From contig NZ_CBDDJZ010000001.1 in NCBI RefSeq assembly GCF_965229915.1, positions 1,054,001 through 1,118,000 on the forward strand: a stretch of DNA of 64,000 nt, read 5' to 3'. Of the stretch, positions 1-8,656 are shown piece by piece. Below the pieces are notes generated by a model, which worked only from the letters and a program-made list of their open reading frames with translations, had not been told where the DNA came from and searched no databases. Source of the stretch: Marinoscillum sp965229915 (GTDB taxonomy: Bacteria > Bacteroidota > Bacteroidia > Cytophagales > Cyclobacteriaceae). The position numbers and the translations under genes are program-made. Numbering within the stretch: position 1 is the stretch's first letter; every line of letters begins with the position of its first letter.

Positions 1-446
1 CTTGTTGGCTGCTCAATCATATTTCTCACCAGCCAATTTTTCAATGAGATGGTCCTGGGCCCTTCATAGTCTCCTGCATGTGCTGCATGTATCCAGGTTT
101 CCCCAAATGCTACCTCCGGATCTTCTATTCCTTCCGATGGATCGTTGTAATCATTAACCGGTGGCTCAGGCGGAGTGCTTTTGGTCAGTACTAGCTCTAC
201 TGCTTCCGCCAATCCAAGACCTGCCAGTGAGTGAAAATCTTCTGGCTTTACTCCAAAGAGCACACGCTTTAAAAAGTGGGCATGATTCACATCGTTCCAG
301 TCACCGGTATAAGGTTCCAGGCCCGTTGAGGTGTTTCGTTGTACAGAACGACTACCCGGATCTGTTTTCAAGATCACGAGTGGCACCTTGCGGTATTTCT
401 GCATCAATTGATGATAGTTCTTTGGACGATAATCCTTAGTTTTCAT
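1..446 (-). CDS. DUF1800 family protein, N-terminal part (runs off left edge)
   Basis: Reading the minus strand from an ATG at 446 gives an open frame of 148 codons that continues past the window edge. The protein begins MKTKDYRPKNYHQ and then carries a segment reading HFLKRVLFGVKPEDFHSLAG, which resembles the N-terminal helix signature of DUF1800 proteins (often H-L-x-R-x-x-F-G). DUF1800 proteins are large, usually exported proteins of unknown biochemistry, often encoded beside DUF1501 proteins in Bacteroidota. No clear signal peptide is visible in the first 30 residues. The family call rests on this motif and the remainder cannot be judged here. Confidence 0.65.
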   Translation of the reverse strand, partial: MKTKDYRPKNYHQLMQKYRKVPLVILKTDPGSRSVQRNTSTGLEPYTGDWNDVNHAHFLKRVLFGVKPEDFHSLAGLGLAEAVELVLTKSTPPEPPVNDYNDPSEGIEDPEVAFGETWIHAAHAGDYEGPRTISLKNWLVRNMIEQPT

Positions 447-537
447 CTTTATACTTCTAAGTGTATGATATGAAGTTAGCTTTTTTAAACTGCATTCTCA
501 ATGACAATTAACGAATCCATCCTTAATCCCATCTATT

Positions 538-1026
538 ATGATCAATAAAATTTTCGCCGGAGTACTCGTACTGATATTAGTGCACTCCTGCAATGAGCCA
601 ACCAAAAAGGCCCAAATGACTGAAGCCAGCGATGATATGATAGCCTATGATTCCGCCCTGGCTGCCAAAGTAGGGGCTGATGCCTATGGCATGCGCCAAT
701 ACGTGATGGCCAATCTGATAGCCGGACCGAATCGGGATCAGGACTCCACCACTGCCGCCCAGCTTCAGCGAGCACATCTCGACAACATCACCCGGATGGC
801 GGAGGAAGGTAAGCTGGTACTTGCTGGACCTTTTATGGATGACGGTGACGTACGCGGTATTTATGTATTTGCTGTGGAAACGATAGAAGAGGCCGAGGAG
901 CTCACCAAGTCAGATCCGGCCATCCAGGCAGGCCGTTTGCGTATGGAGCTGCGTCCATGGTATGGCTCAGCAGCACTGATGCTGCTCAACGACTGGCATG
1001 AAAAAGTCTCCCAGGAAGGTATATAA
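538..1026 (+). CDS. YCII-related domain lipoprotein
   Basis: 162 residues. The N-terminus has a short hydrophobic stretch ending V-H-S-C at about residue 18, a plausible lipoprotein signal. The rest resembles the YCII/YciI fold: a segment around residues 52-140 containing HLDNITRMAEEGKLVLAGPF, then G-I-Y-V-F and a stretch rich in E/A before a final R-P-W-Y. YCII domains are small ferredoxin-like folds with a conserved His-Asp pair and mostly unknown function. The gene stands alone between the leftward DUF1800 gene and the leftward tonB gene. The start is the ATG at 538, which gives the complete signal peptide. The domain call is good and the substrate is unknown. Confidence 0.75.
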   Translation: MINKIFAGVLVLILVHSCNEPTKKAQMTEASDDMIAYDSALAAKVGADAYGMRQYVMANLIAGPNRDQDSTTAAQLQRAHLDNITRMAEEGKLVLAGPFMDDGDVRGIYVFAVETIEEAEELTKSDPAIQAGRLRMELRPWYGSAALMLLNDWHEKVSQEGI

Positions 1027-1028
1027 AC

Positions 1029-1060
1029 CAAAAAAGCCCCCTGATCGTCCATCAGGGGGC
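1029..1060 (-). terminator. Rho-independent terminator of the tonB gene
   Basis: A 10-bp perfect stem (1036-1045 with 1051-1060) and a 5-nt loop. Read on the minus strand the hairpin is followed by a run of T (the A-run at 1029-1035). It lies 20 nt after the tonB stop and also just after the stop of the rightward YCII gene. Confidence 0.85.
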
Positions 1061-1079
1061 CAAACCAACAATAACCCAA

Positions 1080-1898
1080 TCAACGCTCCTTCAAGATGAA
1101 GCGAATTGGGACAGTCCTATAAACTCTTACCGCCATCCCACGTTGCTTACCAGGTTTCCAGGCAGGAGCTTCGCTTACCACACGCATGGCTTCTTCATCA
1201 CATCCGGCACCTATTCCTTTCACTACTTTCACGTCGGTGATGCTACCATCCTTTTCTACTACGAACTGTACGAAGACCATCCCACTTATATTTAATCTTC
1301 TCGCGGCTTCCGGGTAGTTCATATTGTCAGCTACGTACTGATAGAAGCTTGCCATACCACCGTATGGTTCTGGCCATGTCTCCACCACCTGGAAGATCTC
1401 TTCTACTTTCTCCTCTTCCATGTCCAGGATCACTTCTTCATAAACCACATCTTCCACGGCTAGATCTTCTGTCATTTCCATGTCCAGGTTGATCTCCATG
1501 TCTTCGATGAGCACTTCATCCTCCACTTCTTTCAGCTGAAAGACTTCCAGGTTTTTCTTTGGAGGGGGTGGTGGTGGTTGATTACTCACTGGCATTTCCA
1601 CTACTTCATCAAAGTTTCCTTCTACATTTCCTAGATCGACCAGATTCATATTGTCATAGGTCTTCCAGTTGAAAGCAATGATGATAAAGAGCAAACTGAT
1701 ACTGAGGCTTAGGAAAAAGAGCATAGGTCTTCTATCGGCTTCTACTCGTTGACGCTCTCGCTTGATCTGCATCAATCCATCATACTGATTGAGTTTCTTT
1801 TCCTTTCTATGAATGATTTCATTGGCATGAATCAAATGAGGTAAATGAGCCTCTTGCAATCCAGGAATTTTCTGGGGGGTGTTGATATGCGTTTTCAT
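1080..1898 (-). CDS. Energy transducer TonB
   Basis: 272 residues. The cytoplasmic N-terminus of about 57 residues is unusually long and basic for TonB, then comes one membrane span near residues 58-76. A periplasmic linker follows with a run of six prolines near residue 108 and then acidic repeats. The C-terminal TonB domain occupies roughly residues 185-272, including Y-P-E-A-A-R, G-x-V-x-V-x-F-x-V and A-W-K-P-G-K. TonB couples the proton motive force to outer membrane receptors such as the TonB-dependent receptor at 4306-7338. No exbB or exbD lies nearby. The gene is monocistronic, with its own terminator at 1029-1060. Confidence 0.92.
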   Translation of the reverse strand: MKTHINTPQKIPGLQEAHLPHLIHANEIIHRKEKKLNQYDGLMQIKRERQRVEADRRPMLFFLSLSISLLFIIIAFNWKTYDNMNLVDLGNVEGNFDEVVEMPVSNQPPPPPPKKNLEVFQLKEVEDEVLIEDMEINLDMEMTEDLAVEDVVYEEVILDMEEEKVEEIFQVVETWPEPYGGMASFYQYVADNMNYPEAARRLNISGMVFVQFVVEKDGSITDVKVVKGIGAGCDEEAMRVVSEAPAWKPGKQRGMAVRVYRTVPIRFILKER

Positions 1899-2011
1899 GA
1901 CTTATTGTGGTTTGTTTATTCTAAGGTCATGAAATGCTGAGAGTAGACAAATGACCGTTATCAGATGCGGAACTGATTCTTAACGGAGCATTAAGAAAAA
2001 ATTTAGTATGC

Positions 2012-2039
2012 TTGCATAACAAATTTTTTCCTAACTTTA
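2012..2039 (+). promoter_or_regulatory. Probable Bacteroidota-type promoter for the fasciclin gene
   Basis: TTG at 2012-2014 and TAACTTTA at 2032-2039 are 17 bp apart, close to the -33/-7 consensus (TTG, about 19 bp, TAnnTTTG). The ATG is 53 nt further on. Confidence 0.5.
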
Positions 2040-2092
2040 TAGGTCTCTTATTAGTTAGAGAACATTAACTTAGAAACAAATTAAATCTGAAG

Positions 2093-3361
2093 ATGATGAA
2101 GAAAAATTTATTGAACCCACTAAGAGCTCTAGCGCTTTTTACGGCGGTGATTGCTCTTGTATTTACAACTAGCTGTGGTGATGATGAGGATCCCGATTGT
2201 GATGAGCTTACATGGTATGCCGATGCGGATGGTGACGGTCTAGGAGATGCTGAGACATCTGTTATGGCTTGTGAACAACCTGAAGGATATGTTGATAATT
2301 CAGACGATGATGATGATACTCAAGCTGAGCCTACTTCAAATCTATGGGAACTTGTTGAGTCAACTGAAGGATTAGACTCTCTTGAAAAATATCTTGGTGT
2401 TTATCCTGATCTAGTTGCAACTTTGGAAGCTGAAGGAACATTTACACTATTTGCTCCAGACAATAATGCATTTATAGGTCTTCTCCAAACTCCTGGATTC
2501 CCTCAAAATATAGCCTCAATCAATCCTGACATTATCAAAAATGTGCTAGCCTACCACGTATCGGTTACACTGTATGAGTCTTCTGACTTAACTGCTGGTA
2601 CTCAGGTGGCTACAGCTAGTGCTGGTAACGAGTTGATCATCGTAAATGAAGATGGAACGCTTAAGACAGGATCAACGAATCAGAATATCGAGATTAAGAC
2701 AGCAGATAGAGCTGCTACTAATGGAGTGATGCACATAGTGGGTTCGGTCATGATACCACCAACTGTTGGGCAGACATTGACTCCAATTCTAGGTACAAAT
2801 GCTGGCACACTGCTTTTAGGTGCTGACTTCTCTATTTTAGCTCAAGCAATTCTTAAGGCAGATACTTTTGCAACAGGTGCTGGTCTACCAACTCTAGCGT
2901 CCATACTTTCAGCTGATGCATCAGAGGATGCCACCAAGTTGAACACGGTTTTTGCACCTTCTAATGCAACATTCGAAGTGCTTGCTGACAGTCTGTTTGG
3001 TGATAACAATGATGAGGCTACTGAAGCAGAAATTAACAGTTTCTTAGGGTTTTATTCAGGCCAACAATTCTATGGTATTGTTGCTAATCACGTAATTGTT
3101 GGACAAACGTTAGGTGTTTCTGATTTATCAACTGGAGCATCATTTGCTACAGCAGCATCCTCTGCGGCACAAGCCCAAATGTTAACTTTCTACCAAATTG
3201 AAGGGGCTGGAGATTTTACAGATGTTTTCATCGATTCAAATGGAGACTTTAACCCTACTGAAGGAACAGGGCTAAACGCCGAGGTAGCTCTACCAAATGC
3301 GGCAGATTCAGGTAATGGAACTGTTCACGTGATAGCTGGATTGCTTACCCCAATACAGTAA
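2093..3361 (+). CDS. Fasciclin (FAS1) domain lipoprotein with two FAS1 domains
   Basis: 422 residues. A hydrophobic N-terminus ends T-T-S-C near residue 28, a lipoprotein signal. A short calcium-binding-like segment follows (W-Y-A-D-A-D-G-D-G-L-G-D, resembling thrombospondin type 3 repeats), then an acidic linker. FAS1 domain 1 spans about residues 85-222, with the hallmarks FTLFAPDNNAF and G-V-M-H-I-V. FAS1 domain 2 runs to the end, with NTVFAPSNATF and G-T-V-H-V-I-A-G. FAS1 proteins usually mediate adhesion to surfaces or matrix. Two adjacent ATGs (2093, 2096) could both serve as start. Flanked by its own promoter-like site and a terminator, it looks monocistronic and surface exposed. Confidence 0.9.
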   Translation: MMKKNLLNPLRALALFTAVIALVFTTSCGDDEDPDCDELTWYADADGDGLGDAETSVMACEQPEGYVDNSDDDDDTQAEPTSNLWELVESTEGLDSLEKYLGVYPDLVATLEAEGTFTLFAPDNNAFIGLLQTPGFPQNIASINPDIIKNVLAYHVSVTLYESSDLTAGTQVATASAGNELIIVNEDGTLKTGSTNQNIEIKTADRAATNGVMHIVGSVMIPPTVGQTLTPILGTNAGTLLLGADFSILAQAILKADTFATGAGLPTLASILSADASEDATKLNTVFAPSNATFEVLADSLFGDNNDEATEAEINSFLGFYSGQQFYGIVANHVIVGQTLGVSDLSTGASFATAASSAAQAQMLTFYQIEGAGDFTDVFIDSNGDFNPTEGTGLNAEVALPNAADSGNGTVHVIAGLLTPIQ

Positions 3362-3383
3362 TTCAAACATAAATTATTTTAAA

Positions 3384-3416
3384 AAGGTCAGTGTTTCAAC
3401 GCACTGACCTTTTTTT
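3384..3416. terminator. Bidirectional terminator between the FAS1 and ion channel genes
   Basis: Stem 3384-3393 with 3402-3411, flanked by A-rich sequence on the left and T-run on the right, so it works in both directions. It overlaps the stop codon of the leftward channel gene (3415-3417). Confidence 0.88.
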
Positions 3417-4230
3417 ATAATCTTTCGCCACACTTATTGCAATAGTTGGCATTACGCGGATTCTCTTCCATACATCGCTCACAGCGCCGATCCTTTTTTC
3501 GCTCTAACTTTCCTATCTCAGAAGTCATGATACCCGTTGGTACGGCAATAATGGCATATCCGGTAAGCATCAGCAGCGTAGCAAATGTCTGCCCCAAAAT
3601 GGTTTGAGGTGCAATGTCACCGTAACCTACAGTAGTCACTGTGACAACCGCCCAGTAGATGCTTCTTGGAATACTGGTAAACCCATTTTCTCCGCCTTCT
3701 ATTAAGTACATCAGGGTTCCGGTGATCACCACCAGTGTGGAAACTGCACCCATAAAAACCAATATCTTGCGTTGAGCTCCCTGCAGTGCATGTCCTAGCA
3801 ATTTTGCTTCTTCCAGATATCTGGTCAATTTGAGTATTCGAAATACCCGAAGCAAACGAATTGCTCTGATGACCACCAAATAGGTTCCTCCTGAAATAAA
3901 GATGGATATATAGGTGGGTAACAAAGCGACTAAATCGATCAGCCCTAACCCACTGAACACATAATTTGAGGGTTTTCGGGTTATAAAAATCCTCAGGAGA
4001 TACTCAATTGTAAACAGGCCTGTAAAAGTCCATTCCAACAGCAAGAATACATCTAGATAACTTGAACGAAGTTCACCTACACTTTCTAACATTACCACGA
4101 TGATACTAAGCAGTATGGCAATTAATAGAATGACATCAAATAGCTTTCCTGCTGGAGTGTCTGTACCAAATACAATGATGTACAGTCGTGTTCTTAATCG
4201 ATGAAAATGCTTGAATTTGATATCTTCCAT
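3415..4230 (-). CDS. Voltage-gated-type potassium ion channel with C-terminal zinc ribbon
   Basis: 271 residues with six membrane segments. S1 begins near residue 27. S4 carries regularly spaced arginines (R-A-I-R-L-L-R-V-F-R-I-L-K) near residues 122-134. The pore loop has the potassium selectivity filter T-V-G-Y-G-D at about residues 198-203, before S6. The C-terminal 22 residues hold two C-x-x-C pairs (C-E-R-C and C-N-K-C), a zinc-ribbon-like knuckle in place of the large cytoplasmic domains of animal channels. It should conduct potassium across the inner membrane. The leftward gene is alone, downstream of the receptor gene's terminator. Family assignment is firm; the role of the zinc ribbon is unknown. 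Confidence 0.92.
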   Translation of the reverse strand: MEDIKFKHFHRLRTRLYIIVFGTDTPAGKLFDVILLIAILLSIIVVMLESVGELRSSYLDVFLLLEWTFTGLFTIEYLLRIFITRKPSNYVFSGLGLIDLVALLPTYISIFISGGTYLVVIRAIRLLRVFRILKLTRYLEEAKLLGHALQGAQRKILVFMGAVSTLVVITGTLMYLIEGGENGFTSIPRSIYWAVVTVTTVGYGDIAPQTILGQTFATLLMLTGYAIIAVPTGIMTSEIGKLERKKDRRCERCMEENPRNANYCNKCGERL

Positions 4231-4251
4231 ACCTCTAAATTCGCAAAAACA

Positions 4252-4281
4252 TAAAAAAAGCCCAATTCTAAGAATCGGGCT
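4252..4281 (-). terminator. Terminator of the TonB-dependent receptor gene
   Basis: On the minus strand, AGCCCGATT pairs with AATTGGGCT (one G-U pair) around a CTTAG loop and is followed by seven T. It starts 25 nt beyond the receptor stop codon. Confidence 0.85.
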
Positions 4282-4305
4282 CTCTTATATTATTCATTTA
4301 GGAAT

Positions 4306-7300
4306 CTAATTCATCAACTCGTCAAAGGTTACAGATATGTAATAAATAGCTCCAATGTTTGGACCACCAATACTTTGGATATAGTAATCCCCTAGCACAT
4401 TAGATCCTCCGAGTTTCACAACAGATTTTAATGGGTCTAGTCTATAGGATACCTGAGCATCAAGAGTACTGTAGGCTGGAACAGTTCCTGAACCAAATGA
4501 AGATTCCCAACGGAATGCATCTTGCCATCTGTAAGTAATGTTGAACCCTAGGTTATCCGTTAATTTACGATTCCCAAACTTTATATTGAACTTATGTTCC
4601 GGGGTGTTGAAGTCATTCAGGGTATTGTCGTTATATCCACTTATAAACTGATTCCAACTATAATTACCCCCAATAGTATATCCTCTACTCAAACTGTAGG
4701 TTAAACCCAATGCAGCTCCCTGAGTTCTGACGGTCTCATTAAGATTAGTGTAAATTTGATAGGAGTTGTCGGCTGAGCCATTTAGTATTGATCCATAATT
4801 GGCAGTTCCCGCAAATGTCGCGTCTGGATTATAAGTGTAGCCATAAGGCGACTGATCTGTGTCCAGTGACTGATTCGTTGTAAACTCCTCAGCAACAACT
4901 AACCTAATTTGCGTGATGAAATCATTGTAGATATTGTAGAAATAAACAGCATCTACCATTAGTTTATTATTTATTAAGCTCTTATAACCAAGTTCCATGG
5001 ACTTGACCTTCTCGGGTTTGACTGACTGATAGTCTGTAAATGATTCCAATTGAGCTATAGCAGCCTCTGAAATACTTCCGTCTTCAAATGCCTGATTCCT
5101 AAAATCATTAACAGAACCGCCTGTGAACACTAAAGGCTGATTCGTTTCACTGGTTCTAGTTAAACGATAGGTCTCATAGAACTCTGGTAAACCACCCAAA
5201 AGACGGGCAGAAATTATATTCAAATCAATAAACTGACCTTGGGTAGTAGGATTTCGAAATCCCGTTTGAAAAGAAGCTCTAAAATTATGATTTTTATTTA
5301 AAGTGTAAACTCCTGATAATCTGGGATTTACTTGCCCATTAAAGTTTTCATTTTTATCAAACCTCACTGAACCACTTAACTTAAAATTATCAGTCAATTT
5401 TTTACCAGCCTGTACATAGGCACCATACTCCTTAATCGTTATATCATTTCCTGAGGTGTCGGGAAAAATGGTTCCATTCGAACCTAAAGCAAACATTCTA
5501 AAACTAGCTCCTGCCTGTAATTCCATAAAGTCAATCTCATTTTTGAAATCATATTGACCTTCTGCTTGGTACATGGCCGATTTGTCGTTGAATTTGGGAC
5601 CTTCAGGAACAACTCCATTTACAGAAGCTTTTTTCAAATCATTGAATTCCTGAGAATTAGGATCTAAGATGAACAAATCATCAACGAAAGCTCTAGCTGT
5701 ATTATGTGCTTCACTAATTATCTGTAACCTTTGACTTTCTGGTAGGGTCGCCAATTCTCCCGGTGATAATCCAGTTCCATTGGCTTGTGTGGCAATGTAC
5801 TGCAAATAAGCGAGTGAATATGACGTGAGATATCCGGTAACACTTTCACGACCTTCGGGTTCAGGCGGTGCTAGAAACCTAACATACCGATCTGATTGAG
5901 GAAGAGTGGAATAAGATGTTAAACCAGCATTAACCGCCTTCTCATTTATTTTAAGAGCCAAAAACTCCGTGATATATGAATCTCCTGAATTTTCAAAGGT
6001 ACCATATGCTCTTAAATAAAAATTATCTCCTCTCAATTGGGCTCTGTGCTGTTGAATGCCAAAATTGGACAGGCTGTATCTCTGTGCTCCAGTGTAAATA
6101 CTCGTACCAAACCCTCCATTATACAGATAACTCAATTCTAACTGGTCTGTGATGCGATAATATAAGCCCACATTAGCTTTGATATTCTCAGCACCATAAT
6201 CAATGAGATCGACTTCTTTATACGGTGTTAGACTAACCACATGTGTTGGTAAATCTCCTCGGTAACTATCCAAACTTACTCCTGGCCCAACTGTATTGGT
6301 CCTTGCAAGCGTTCTCCATGCAGAAGAAAAAGGAAATATGCCAAGGTTAATAGATGCTTCATCTCCATGAAAATGGGGCTTATCACTTCCAGGGTTAAAG
6401 CTTAAGCCTTCGGGCTGAAGAATTGCATTTCTATCCAATGAAGACGTACCATGCCAGTCTTCTGCAGATGAATAAGATCCATTGATTTTGAAAGCAAACT
6501 TATTATTAAAAGACTTGGCATATCGCAGTGAAGCCTCTTTCATTAATGCAGGCTCATGATCAGCGTTCGAACCTACATGATTAACTCCTGTTTTTACAAA
6601 AGCACTTAAGCCCTGATATTCAAACGGGTTTTTACTGTTAATCAAAAGGATACCATTGAAGGCATTCGGTCCATAAAGTGCAGAGGATGCACCAGGTATC
6701 AGTTCCACACTTTCCACATCCAGCTCAGAAGGTCCGTTGAGGTTACCAATAGGGAAGTTCAATGCAGGGGCTTGAGTATCCATCCCATCGATCAGCTGCA
6801 CAAATCTGGTGTTTCCTGTGCTTCCAAAACCTCTCGCATTGATGATCTGAAAGTTGATACTACTAGTGGCTACATCTACACCTTTCAGGTTCGCTATCGC
6901 CTTATAGTAAGTATCAGAAGAGGTGTTTTGAACAGCCAGAATGTCCATTTTCTCTATACTGACAGGAGACTGAAGAATGTTCTCCTCCACACGTGAAGCA
7001 GACACTACTACTTCTTGTCCCAGCATCATGGATTCCTTCATCTCCACCTTTAAGCTGGAAACTGACGCCTGGTCTATATCCAACTCCAGACGTTCATAAC
7101 CAACACTGGAAATAATCAATGAGACCGGTGGAGGTGATTTGATATCCAGACTGAAGTTTCCTTCTACATCGGTGATGGTTCCCAATACGGTACCTTTCAC
7201 CAATATACTCACACCAATTAGGGGTTCTCCTGTAGCCTCGTCCGTAACTTGACCTTTGATAGATACTTGCCCAAAGGCTACCGAAACAAGCATCAAAAAG

Positions 7301-7338
7301 ACCAAACTCAATAATGATTTGGGTAAAGTAAGCTTCAT
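4306..7338 (-). CDS. TonB-dependent receptor with carboxypeptidase-regulatory-like N-terminal domain
   Basis: 1010 residues. A signal peptide ends A-F-G-Q at about residue 24. A CarboxypepD_reg-like beta-sandwich follows (about residues 26-105, G-Q-V-T-D-E-A-T-G-E-P-L-I-G-V), then the plug domain (about 110-235, V-V-V-S-A-S-R and A-R-G-F-G) and a long beta-barrel ending in aromatic-rich strands. It is an outer membrane active transporter powered by TonB. No SusD-like partner is adjacent, so it is not a typical SusCD glycan importer. The substrate cannot be read from the sequence. A perfect 12-bp palindrome lies in the leader at 7376-7387. Confidence 0.9.
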   Translation of the reverse strand: MKLTLPKSLLSLVFLMLVSVAFGQVSIKGQVTDEATGEPLIGVSILVKGTVLGTITDVEGNFSLDIKSPPPVSLIISSVGYERLELDIDQASVSSLKVEMKESMMLGQEVVVSASRVEENILQSPVSIEKMDILAVQNTSSDTYYKAIANLKGVDVATSSINFQIINARGFGSTGNTRFVQLIDGMDTQAPALNFPIGNLNGPSELDVESVELIPGASSALYGPNAFNGILLINSKNPFEYQGLSAFVKTGVNHVGSNADHEPALMKEASLRYAKSFNNKFAFKINGSYSSAEDWHGTSSLDRNAILQPEGLSFNPGSDKPHFHGDEASINLGIFPFSSAWRTLARTNTVGPGVSLDSYRGDLPTHVVSLTPYKEVDLIDYGAENIKANVGLYYRITDQLELSYLYNGGFGTSIYTGAQRYSLSNFGIQQHRAQLRGDNFYLRAYGTFENSGDSYITEFLALKINEKAVNAGLTSYSTLPQSDRYVRFLAPPEPEGRESVTGYLTSYSLAYLQYIATQANGTGLSPGELATLPESQRLQIISEAHNTARAFVDDLFILDPNSQEFNDLKKASVNGVVPEGPKFNDKSAMYQAEGQYDFKNEIDFMELQAGASFRMFALGSNGTIFPDTSGNDITIKEYGAYVQAGKKLTDNFKLSGSVRFDKNENFNGQVNPRLSGVYTLNKNHNFRASFQTGFRNPTTQGQFIDLNIISARLLGGLPEFYETYRLTRTSETNQPLVFTGGSVNDFRNQAFEDGSISEAAIAQLESFTDYQSVKPEKVKSMELGYKSLINNKLMVDAVYFYNIYNDFITQIRLVVAEEFTTNQSLDTDQSPYGYTYNPDATFAGTANYGSILNGSADNSYQIYTNLNETVRTQGAALGLTYSLSRGYTIGGNYSWNQFISGYNDNTLNDFNTPEHKFNIKFGNRKLTDNLGFNITYRWQDAFRWESSFGSGTVPAYSTLDAQVSYRLDPLKSVVKLGGSNVLGDYYIQSIGGPNIGAIYYISVTFDELMN

Positions 7339-7375
7339 ATACTTTAATGAGTTAATGTAAATTCTCTGTGTAAAA

Positions 7376-7387
7376 TCTAATATTAGA
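7376..7387. promoter_or_regulatory. 12-bp perfect palindrome upstream of the receptor gene
   Basis: TCTAATATTAGA lies 37 nt upstream of the receptor ATG and overlaps a promoter-like arrangement on the minus strand (TTG, 17 bp, TAGATTTT). It could be an operator, but AT-rich palindromes of this length can occur by chance. Confidence 0.3.
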
Positions 7388-7452
7388 TAAAAATATCAAG
7401 ATTGGCGCTATTGGAGCATTTCATTTGATATTATTTACAATTGGTACAATCA

Positions 7453-7488
7453 AAAAAGCCTGCCAATTACGAAATTGACAGGCTTTTT
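7453..7488 (-). terminator. Terminator at the end of the ftsX-to-gldC operon
   Basis: Eleven-bp stem (7458-7468 with 7473-7483; one G-U pair in the minus-strand RNA, a C-A mismatch in the plus-strand RNA), extended by an A-run/T-run pairing. It follows the gldC stop by about 20 nt. Confidence 0.85.
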
Positions 7489-7508
7489 AGTGTTCTATTG
7501 CATTTCAA

Positions 7509-7841
7509 TTAACTCATTTCATTCTTGAGGTGCTCCACAAATTTGTCACAAACGGCATTGAGTTCTGAAGACATGTACTCATCGCCAGTACTATTAAGAA
7601 CTGACTGGGCCATTCCTCCGATACAATCGATGTAAAAGCGCTTCATGTCTTCTACCGGCATGTCTTTGGCCCACAGGTCAATCCGTAAAGTATTCTTAGT
7701 TTGGTCATCCCATAGGGATAGACTCATGGATTTGGTTTCGGAAGGTCCTGGTTTTTCTTTTTCATCCGCATCCCAGGTAATCTTTTCCGGGATATTCTGC
7801 TCATCCAATTCTACAGAAATGTTGATTTCCGACTTTTTCAT
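7509..7841 (-). CDS. gldC: Gliding motility protein GldC
   Basis: 110 residues, the usual GldC size. Recognisable family features are the N-terminal K-S-E-I-x-I-x-V-x-L-D-E, a central T-K-x-M-x-L-S-x-W-D followed by T-K-N-T-L-R-I-D-L-W, and M-P-V-x-D-M-K-R-F-Y. There is no signal peptide, so it is cytoplasmic. GldC is associated with gliding and T9SS-bearing Bacteroidota; its biochemical activity is not defined. Its ATG overlaps the stop of the upstream protease gene in an ATGA junction, so the two are translationally coupled. It is the last gene of the long leftward operon, before the terminator at 7453-7488. Confidence 0.88.
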   Translation of the reverse strand: MKKSEINISVELDEQNIPEKITWDADEKEKPGPSETKSMSLSLWDDQTKNTLRIDLWAKDMPVEDMKRFYIDCIGGMAQSVLNSTGDEYMSSELNAVCDKFVEHLKNEMS

Positions 7842-8650
7842 TGAGGTAAACTATTTATAAAATCCTGATAGGTAAATCCTGTTTCACTAACTGCTGTCTT
7901 ATCACAAGCCAATTCATCTGCCTTGGCATTGATATCCTCCACCCGGTTATCTGGTGAAGGGTGTGTGCTCAAAAACTCAGGGCCCCCGCTCTGTCCAGAG
8001 TCCAGAAGTTTTTGGAAAAATGATGCTGCACCATTACAGGCATAGTCTGTATCTGATAGGTACTCCACGGAGTAGTCATCTGCTTCTGATTCCGCATCTC
8101 GGCTAAAAGCGAGTGTTGCCCCGGTGCCGGCTATCTGTCCCACCATTTGAGCAAGCTGGCTGGACTCTTCTCCAAGTGCAATACTTAGCAAAATCTGAAT
8201 ACCATAGGCTCGTTGCAACTGTTTGGAGCTGTGGCGCTGATCAGCATGAGCTATTTCATGCCCCATTACTCCAGCCAGATCATCGGCACGCTCCAGGTAT
8301 TTGATCAGTCCAGTATACACATAAATGTATCCTCCAGGCGTACAAAACGCATTGAGCACATCGTCATCAATGATGTGAATCTTCCAGACAAACTCATCTT
8401 TATAGGTCACCTCATCTGATGCCAAAATGTTGTCAGTCATATCCTGAAGGTAATTATAAGCATCAGGATATTCTTCGGGGGACAAAATCACAAAGCTCTC
8501 ATCTGCTTCAATTTCAGCGGCTACCTGAGCGCCGAGTTGCTTGTCATTCTCAATGGAGAAAAGCACCACATCTCCATTTTTATCACATGACCAAAAGGTG
8601 GATAAACCAAGGAGAACAATTACAAAAAGAGGTATTCTTATGTACATCAT
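7838..8650 (-). CDS. M48 family metalloprotease, lipoprotein (second of a tandem pair)
   Basis: 270 residues. The hydrophobic N-terminus ends F-W-S-C near residue 22, a lipoprotein-like signal, which points to a periplasmic anchored enzyme. The zinc site is complete: H-E-I-A-H at residues 131-135, and the third-ligand region D-A-E-S-E-A-D-D near residues 185-192. It resembles the BepA/LoiP-type M48 peptidases without a TPR region. It is closely similar to the adjacent gene at 8657-9469, including a conserved D-V-L-N-A-F-C-T-P-G-G-Y stretch, so the pair arose by duplication. There are 6 nt between them, and an ATGA overlap with gldC downstream. Confidence 0.9.
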   Translation of the reverse strand: MMYIRIPLFVIVLLGLSTFWSCDKNGDVVLFSIENDKQLGAQVAAEIEADESFVILSPEEYPDAYNYLQDMTDNILASDEVTYKDEFVWKIHIIDDDVLNAFCTPGGYIYVYTGLIKYLERADDLAGVMGHEIAHADQRHSSKQLQRAYGIQILLSIALGEESSQLAQMVGQIAGTGATLAFSRDAESEADDYSVEYLSDTDYACNGAASFFQKLLDSGQSGGPEFLSTHPSPDNRVEDINAKADELACDKTAVSETGFTYQDFINSLPQ

Positions 8651-8656
8651 ATGTTT

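Noticed and set aside
161..439. Open frame of 92 residues on the plus strand
   Set aside because: It lies opposite the DUF1800 reading frame and shows no family features.
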